A stretch of 9,768 bases of DNA from SCTD01 sp046593875. Lineage in GTDB: Bacteria > Actinomycetota > Actinomycetes > Mycobacteriales > SCTD01. The stretch spans positions 1-9,768 of the forward strand of contig JBKJQQ010000270.1 of assembly GCA_046593875.1 (NCBI GenBank), written 5' to 3'. A model generated the notes under the pieces. That model had not been told where the DNA came from. It was given only the letters and a program-made list of their open reading frames with translations, and searched no databases. Each line of letters opens with the position of its first letter. The first letter of the stretch is position 1. Below, in pieces: positions 6,373 to 9,768 of the stretch. A program made the translations under genes and the position numbers.

Positions 6373-7107
6373 GGGTGCTCCTGTGATCAACGTGCCGGGC
6401 TTCTGGCTGAAGGACGAGCGGACGACGAGCGGGACGTCGTAGCGACGGGCGTACTCGACGCAGCGCAGGTGCAGGATCTTGGCGCCGGACGCGGCGAGCT
6501 CGAGCATCTCCTCGTACGACACCGTCGGCAGGTGCTTGGCGTTCGGGACGATGCGCGGGTCCGCTGTGTAGACGCCGTCGACGTCGCTGTAGATCTCGCA
6601 GACCTCGGCCTTCAGGGCGGCCGCCAGCGCGACCGCGGTCGTGTCCGACCCGCCGCGGCCGAGCGTGGTGATGTCCTTGCTGTCCTGGCTGACGCCCTGG
6701 AAGCCCGCGACGATCGCGATGTGGCCGGCGCCGAGCGCCTCGCTGATGCGCCCAGGCGTGACGTCGATGATGCGCGCCTTGCCGTGCGTGGAGTCGGTGA
6801 TGACGCCGGCCTGGCTGCCGGTGAACGAGCGCGCGGACAGGCCGAGCGACTGGATCGCCATGGCCAGCAGGGCCATCGAGATCCGCTCGCCGGCGGTGAG
6901 CAGCATGTCGAGCTCGCGGCCGGGCGGCAGCGGCGACACCTGGTGCGCGAGGTCGAGCAGCTCGTCGGTGGTGTCCCCCATCGCGCTGACCACGACGCAG
7001 ACGTCGTGGCCGGCCTTCTTGGTGGCGACGATGCGCTCGGCGACGCGCTTGATGCGCTCGGCGTCGGAGACCGACGAGCCGCCGTACTTCTGCACGACCA
7101 GACCCAT
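5857..7107 (-). CDS. ask: aspartate kinase (aspartokinase), 416 aa
   Basis: It phosphorylates L-aspartate with ATP, the first and usually feedback-controlled step of the aspartate pathway. The N-terminal amino-acid-kinase domain has KYGGSSV (7-13), the FTGSQAGVITD segment (95-105), GRGGSDTTAVALAAAL (150-165) and YSDVDGVYTADPR (173-185). Two ACT domains follow, about 264-335 (VTVVGVPDKPGEAAAIF) and 340-412 (VSLVGAGMKSHPGV), where lysine and threonine act in related enzymes. The length fits the alpha2beta2 type of Corynebacterium and Bacillus. The ATG at 7107 is directly before the KYGG motif; there is no Shine-Dalgarno sequence but a -10-like TAGGCT 6 nt upstream, suggesting a leaderless message. 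It also contains an internal start for a beta subunit. It may also be called lysC. Confidence 0.97.
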   Translation of the reverse strand: MGLVVQKYGGSSVSDAERIKRVAERIVATKKAGHDVCVVVSAMGDTTDELLDLAHQVSPLPPGRELDMLLTAGERISMALLAMAIQSLGLSARSFTGSQAGVITDSTHGKARIIDVTPGRISEALGAGHIAIVAGFQGVSQDSKDITTLGRGGSDTTAVALAAALKAEVCEIYSDVDGVYTADPRIVPNAKHLPTVSYEEMLELAASGAKILHLRCVEYARRYDVPLVVRSSFSQKPGTLITGAPVEQAIISGVAHDLSEARVTVVGVPDKPGEAAAIFRAVADAEVNIDMIVQNVSGATDRTDISFTLPKSDLATAMTALAKLQAQVGFESLLSDEHIGKVSLVGAGMKSHPGVTATFFEALARGAINAEAISTSEIRISVVCRDTDVPNAVRAVHDAFELGSDEGATVYGGTGR

Positions 7108-7113
7108 GCGCCG

Positions 7114-7119
7114 AGCCTA
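7114..7119 (-). promoter_or_regulatory. putative -10 box for leaderless ask transcript
   Basis: TAGGCT on the minus strand (7119-7114) fits TANNNT and is separated from the ask ATG by six bases (CGGCGC), the spacing expected when transcription starts at the initiation codon. It lies in the 25-bp gap after the DUF4242 gene. No clear -35 is seen. Confidence 0.45.
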
Positions 7120-7132
7120 CCGGCGCGCCCGG

Positions 7133-7378
7133 CTACGCCAGCTTGTCGACCCGGTGCACGTCGCCGCACGGCACATCCAGCGCCGCGTGGTGGTCGCGCA
7201 CCGCCTTCTCGTCCGGCGCCTCGAGCAGGCAGTAGACCTTGCCCTCCGGGTTGTGGAACAGCTCCACCTGCCGGACGCCGAACTGGTCGCTCTCCCCCGC
7301 CTTGGCGCCGCGGCCGATCTCGTCGATCGCCTGGTGCGGCAGCTTGAGGTCGTCGTGGTAATCCATGAAAAGCGCCAT
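7133..7378 (-). CDS. DUF4242 family small protein (SCO4226-like), 81 aa
   Basis: A small ferredoxin-like-fold protein of the DUF4242 type, whose studied relative SCO4226 of Streptomyces was described as nickel-binding. Visible family features are the start MALFMDYHDD, the central strand VRQVELFHNPEGKVYCLLEAPD (35-56) and the segment AVRDHHAALD (59-68), with His/Cys residues (H63, H64, C71, H75) near the C-terminus. The ATG at 7378 is well supported by GGGGAG 6 nt upstream. A longer reading of this frame (to 7852) overlaps the DUF5063 gene and is a shadow. It sits 74 bp after the DUF5063 gene and 25 bp before ask. Its role here, and whether it binds metal, are unknown. Confidence 0.82.
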   Translation of the reverse strand: MALFMDYHDDLKLPHQAIDEIGRGAKAGESDQFGVRQVELFHNPEGKVYCLLEAPDEKAVRDHHAALDVPCGDVHRVDKLA

Positions 7379-7452
7379 GCCGTGCTCCCCCTCGGGCTCG
7401 ACGTGCAGTGGCAGCACTGTCGTCCTGCCCCCGGCATCTGTCCAGGCCCGGG

Positions 7453-8022
7453 TCAGACGTCCTCGGGGACGTCCTCCACGGCGGCGTCGAGGCGCACGTG
7501 CGCGACGACGCTCTGCAGTGCCCGCAGGGCCGCGCCCGCCGAGCCGCCCCAGCTGTTGAGGTAGGTGAACTGCCACCACCACAAGGCTTCCCGGCCGCGA
7601 CCGGCGTCGTAGTGGAGCAGCCCGCGGAACAGGTCGGTGGTCATCTCGGCCAGGTCGTCGGACAGCCGGTAGGGCACCGGCGGCTCGTCGTCGTAGGGGT
7701 CGAAGACCTCGACGTAGGAGTCGATCGCCTCGAGCTGCTCGACCAGGCCGTCGCGCACCTTGTCGAGGTCCGGCACCGGGTCGAGCAGCGGCTCGACGTT
7801 GCTGTCGAGGATCACGTCGGTACGGGCGCCCAGGTGCGCGCCGGCGACGCACATCTGCGCGACGTCCAGCAGCAGCAGCGAGATCGCCTGCGCACCAGCC
7901 CGTCCGGACGCGACCAGGTCGACGGTCTCGAGGAACGAGCGGACGTCGCGCGCGACGTCGGTCGCGAGCTCCAGGTCCTCCCGCGGCTCGGGGCTGGGGA
8001 TCTCCACGTCGGCCTCAGACAT
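7453..8022 (-). CDS. DUF5063 family protein, 189 aa
   Basis: A cytoplasmic, mostly helical protein of unknown function, recognised by its composition and by its place directly after recR, where DUF5063 proteins occur in actinobacteria. Features: an acidic N-terminus (1-20), a helical core (about 20-100) with SLLLLDVAQMCVAGAHL (48-64), an acidic loop DPYDDEPP (108-115) and the Trp-rich segment WWWQFTYLNSWGG (148-160) near the end. The ATG overlaps the end of recR by 8 bp and has GGAG 8 nt upstream inside recR, so the two are probably translated from one message. No signal peptide or membrane segment is seen. The family call is from memory of the neighbourhood and sequence pattern. Confidence 0.82.
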   Translation of the reverse strand: MSEADVEIPSPEPREDLELATDVARDVRSFLETVDLVASGRAGAQAISLLLLDVAQMCVAGAHLGARTDVILDSNVEPLLDPVPDLDKVRDGLVEQLEAIDSYVEVFDPYDDEPPVPYRLSDDLAEMTTDLFRGLLHYDAGRGREALWWWQFTYLNSWGGSAGAALRALQSVVAHVRLDAAVEDVPEDV

Positions 8023-8614
8023 CGACCTGTCTCCGTCCTTCGAAAGCGCGGCCGAGGGTGACCTCGTCCGCGTACTCCAGGTCGCCCCCGACGGGCAGAC
8101 CGCTGGCGAGCCGGGTGACGCGCAGCCCCATCGGGCCGATCAGGCGGGCGAGGTAGGTCGCGGTCGCCTCGCCCTCCAGGTTGGGGTCGGTCGCCAGGAT
8201 GATCTCGGTGATGCCGCCGTCCTGCAGGCGCACCATCAGCTCGCGCACGCGCAGGTCGTCCGGCCCGATGCCCTCGATCGGGCTGATCGCGCCGCCGAGG
8301 ACGTGGTAGCGCCCGCGGAACTCGCGCGTCTTCTCGATCGCCACGACGTCCTTGGACTCCTCGACCACGCAGATGACCGACAGGTCTCGCCGCGGGTCGC
8401 GGCAGACGCGGCAGTCGTCCTGCTCGCTGACGTTGCCGCAGATCCGGCAGAAGCGGACCTTGTCCTTGACCTCGGTCAGCGCCGTCACCAGCCGGCGCAC
8501 GTCGACGGGGTCGGCGGCCAGCAGGTGGAAGGCGATCCGCTGAGCGCTCTTCGGCCCGACGCCGGGCAGCCGGCCGAGCTCGTCGATGAGGTCCTGGACC
8601 GCGCCTTCATACAT
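8015..8614 (-). CDS. recR: recombination mediator RecR, 199 aa
   Basis: RecR acts with RecF and RecO to load RecA on gapped single-stranded DNA. The start MYEGAVQDLIDELGRLPGVG and the helix-hairpin-helix (about 12-30, LPGVGPKSAQRIAFHLL) are typical. A C4 zinc finger follows with Cys56, Cys59, Cys68 and Cys71, then a Toprim domain (about 79-175) with VVEESKDV (Glu85 region) and ATDPNLEGEATA (141-152). The C-terminal SGLPVGGDLEYADEVTLGRA (171-190) is the conserved Walker-B-like end. Length matches the family. It starts 10 bp after ybaB and overlaps the DUF5063 gene by 8 bp. Confidence 0.98.
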   Translation of the reverse strand: MYEGAVQDLIDELGRLPGVGPKSAQRIAFHLLAADPVDVRRLVTALTEVKDKVRFCRICGNVSEQDDCRVCRDPRRDLSVICVVEESKDVVAIEKTREFRGRYHVLGGAISPIEGIGPDDLRVRELMVRLQDGGITEIILATDPNLEGEATATYLARLIGPMGLRVTRLASGLPVGGDLEYADEVTLGRAFEGRRQVDV

Positions 8615-8624
8615 CGGCGGTCCG

Positions 8625-8954
8625 CTACATCCCGAGCCCGAGGCCGCCCATCGCGCCGCTCACCGGGCCCATCGTGGTGGCGGCGAGCTCCTGTGCCTGC
8701 CGGACCCCGTCGCGGATGGCGGCCAGCACGAGGTCCTCCAGGCTCTCCACATCGTCCGGATCGACCGCTTTCGGGTCGATCTTCAACGAGAGCACCTCGG
8801 CCGCGCCGTTGAGGGTGACCGTGACGAGACCGCCACCTGCCGTGCCGGTGACCTCGGCCGCCGCCAGTTCGGCCTGCGCCGCCGCCATCTGCTGCTGCAT
8901 CTTCTGCGCCTGCTTCATCAGCTGCTGCATGTTGGGCTGGCCGCCTGGCTTCAT
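8625..8954 (-). CDS. ybaB: YbaB/EbfC family nucleoid-associated protein, 109 aa
   Basis: A small dimeric DNA-binding protein usually encoded just before recR. It shows the family pattern: a Met/Gln-rich N-terminal helix (MQQLMKQAQKMQQQM, 9-23), the central AEVTGTAGGGLVTVTLNG (33-50) and LSLKIDPKAVDPDDVESLEDL (55-75). It ends in a C-terminal helix and a Gly/Met tail (GAMGGLGLGM). The ATG at 8954 has GGGAG 7 nt upstream. The dnaX gene that often precedes this pair is not on the ybaB side here; a divergent transporter gene lies there instead. It is likely the first gene of the minus-strand run. Confidence 0.95.
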   Translation of the reverse strand: MKPGGQPNMQQLMKQAQKMQQQMAAAQAELAAAEVTGTAGGGLVTVTLNGAAEVLSLKIDPKAVDPDDVESLEDLVLAAIRDGVRQAQELAATTMGPVSGAMGGLGLGM

Positions 8955-8990
8955 GTCCGCGCTCCCGTGCTGGGCCTGTGGTCGCCGGTG

Positions 8991-8996
8991 AGCCTA
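8991..8996 (-). promoter_or_regulatory. putative -10 box for the ybaB-recR transcript
   Basis: TAGGCT on the minus strand (8996-8991) matches TANNNT and lies 36 nt before the ybaB ATG, giving a predicted 5' leader of about 29 nt that contains the GGGAG ribosome binding site. It is the same hexamer as before ask. The overlapping plus-strand bases read TACGTT, also a TANNNT match, which could serve the divergent gene. No clear -35 on either strand. Confidence 0.38.
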
Positions 8997-9030
8997 CGTT
9001 CCGCCGCCGGCCCGGCCTGGCATCAGCCGA

Positions 9031-9118
9031 GTCACGGGAGCGTCACGGTCGCGCGTCAGGTGCAGCGGTGCGGGCCCGGCCCTGCTTCACTGCGGTCACG
9101 CGGGCATTTCGCTGCCCG
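9031..9118. promoter_or_regulatory. repeats and hairpin in the ybaB/transporter intergenic region
   Basis: The 199-bp gap between the divergent starts holds GTCACGG at 9031-9037 and 9042-9048 (11 bp apart) and GTCACG again at 9095-9100. A perfect inverted repeat CGGGCA-TTTCGC-TGCCCG lies at 9101-9118, 35 bp before the GTG of the binding protein. It could be an operator or a leader hairpin for the transporter gene. No regulator is identifiable from the sequence. Confidence 0.3.
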
Positions 9119-9153
9119 GCACCGACCGATCACAAACCCTCGAGGGGAGCGCC

Positions 9154-9768
9154 GTGAGCGCACACCGCACCGCCAGAAGGATCCTGCCCGTCCTGCTCGT
9201 GACCGCGCTCGGCGCCGCCGCCTGCGGCGGCAGCACGGGCACGACCAACAAGCCCAAGGTGGCCGCCAAGGCGGCCGTCAAGGACGGCGGCACGCTGACC
9301 TACGGCGCCGACCAGGAGCCCAGCGGGTACAACAACAACACGTCCAAGGACAACTCCTCCGCAGCCGGCAACGTCGATGAGTCGATCCTGCCGAGCGTCT
9401 ACCGGACGCACCCGGACTACACGGTCCAGCTCGACAAGGACTTCATGGTCTCGGCCGAGCTGACCAAGCCCGATCCCGAGACGGTCACCTACAAGATCCG
9501 GCCCGAGGCCAAGTGGTCCGACGACGTGCCGGTCGACGCGAAGGACTTCATCTTCGCCTGGACCGCCCAGAACGGCACCAACAAGAAGTTCGACGTCGCC
9601 GGCACGCAGGGCTACGAGGACATCGCCTCGGTCGTCGGCTCCGACACCGATAAGACCGTCACCGTCGTGTTCAAGAAGAAGTTCGCCGAGTGGCGCCAGC
9701 TGTTCAGCAACCTCATTCCCGCGCACATCGCGATGAAGAACCCCAAGGGCGTCGAGGAAGGCTGGAAC
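9154..9768 (+). CDS. oligopeptide-type ABC transporter substrate-binding lipoprotein (SBP_bac_5), 3' end beyond window
   Basis: The first 205 residues of a solute-binding protein for peptides or similar ligands. It begins with a lipoprotein signal peptide: RTARR basic region, hydrophobic ILPVLLVTALGAAAC with Cys24 as lipidation site, then a Gly/Ser/Thr linker. Mature features are GGTLTYGADQEPSGYNN (45-61), the family hallmark KIRPEAKWSDDVPVDAKDFIFAW (about 114-136), TVTVVFKKKFAEW (168-180) and the LFSNLIPAHI segment (183-192). The start is a GTG with GAGGGGAG about 4 nt upstream. Typical members are 500-600 residues, so about two thirds is missing; the permease and ATPase genes would be expected further right. 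The ligand cannot be told from this part. Confidence 0.93.
   Translation, partial: MSAHRTARRILPVLLVTALGAAACGGSTGTTNKPKVAAKAAVKDGGTLTYGADQEPSGYNNNTSKDNSSAAGNVDESILPSVYRTHPDYTVQLDKDFMVSAELTKPDPETVTYKIRPEAKWSDDVPVDAKDFIFAWTAQNGTNKKFDVAGTQGYEDIASVVGSDTDKTVTVVFKKKFAEWRQLFSNLIPAHIAMKNPKGVEEGWN

Noticed and set aside
5917..7347. Long plus-strand open frame opposite ask
   Set aside because: It is antisense to a clear aspartate kinase and DUF4242 gene, with Asp/Arg/Gly/Val-rich composition typical of GC-rich shadow frames.
7379..7452. Stem CAGTG-CTGC-CACTG between the DUF5063 and DUF4242 genes as a terminator or operator
   Set aside because: The stem is only 5 bp with no T run, and a bulge is needed to extend it; easily chance in this base composition.
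9130..9726. Minus-strand open frame opposite the transporter binding protein
   Set aside because: The plus-strand frame has a signal peptide, lipobox, ribosome binding site and family motifs; the minus frame is Gly/Val/Arg shadow sequence.
1..9768. CRISPR array, insertion sequence or tRNA gene
   Set aside because: No spaced identical repeats of CRISPR type, no transposase motifs or terminal inverted repeats, and no tRNA-like fold were found on reading both strands.

Overview
The window is very GC-rich, with GTG as well as ATG starts, short or overlapping gene junctions and TANNNT-type -10 boxes. Together with the protein families present (a DUF664-type DinB protein, DUF5063, DUF4242, a PknB-like kinase, and recR close to ask and asd), this points to a chromosomal segment of a high-GC actinobacterium. 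I cannot name the genus from sequence alone. I see no rRNA, tRNA, CRISPR array, insertion sequence or phage gene.

Layout. At the left, a DinB/DUF664 protein (minus strand, 111-668) is divergent from a cytoplasmic S9-family oligopeptidase (plus, 726-2486). The peptidase ends one base before the end of a long minus-strand run of ten genes. In transcription order, right to left, these are ybaB (8954-8625), recR (8614-8015), a DUF5063 gene (8022-7453), a DUF4242 gene (7378-7133), ask (7107-5857), a 68-residue two-helix membrane protein (5851-5645), asd (5604-4573), a membrane Ser/Thr protein kinase (4576-3428) and two paralogous lipoproteins (3431-2925 and 2928-2488). At the right edge, divergent from ybaB across 199 bp, an oligopeptide-type ABC transporter binding lipoprotein starts at 9154 and runs off the window.

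How it works together. ybaB and recR are the recombination-repair pair. ask and asd encode the first two steps of the aspartate pathway (to lysine/diaminopimelate, threonine, methionine and isoleucine). Their association with recR is, from memory, shared with Streptomyces and Mycobacterium. ask carries a well-placed internal ribosome binding site and GTG that would yield a separate regulatory beta subunit. Both ask and asd have a TANNNT hexamer 6-7 nt before the ATG, as expected of leaderless transcripts, so the metabolic part may have its own promoters inside the run.

The least ordinary part is the promoter-distal end. asd, the kinase and the two lipoproteins are joined by three successive 4-bp stop/start overlaps (GTGA, ATGA, ATGA). 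The lipoproteins share a mature N-terminal domain of about 72 residues but have opposite tails: one Pro/Glu-rich and acidic, the other a charged helix ending in Gly/Lys. The short extracytoplasmic tail of the kinase contains a segment resembling the start of that shared domain. I propose, as inference, that the kinase and lipoproteins form a small envelope-sensing module co-expressed with aspartate-semialdehyde dehydrogenase, whose pathway feeds peptidoglycan precursor synthesis.
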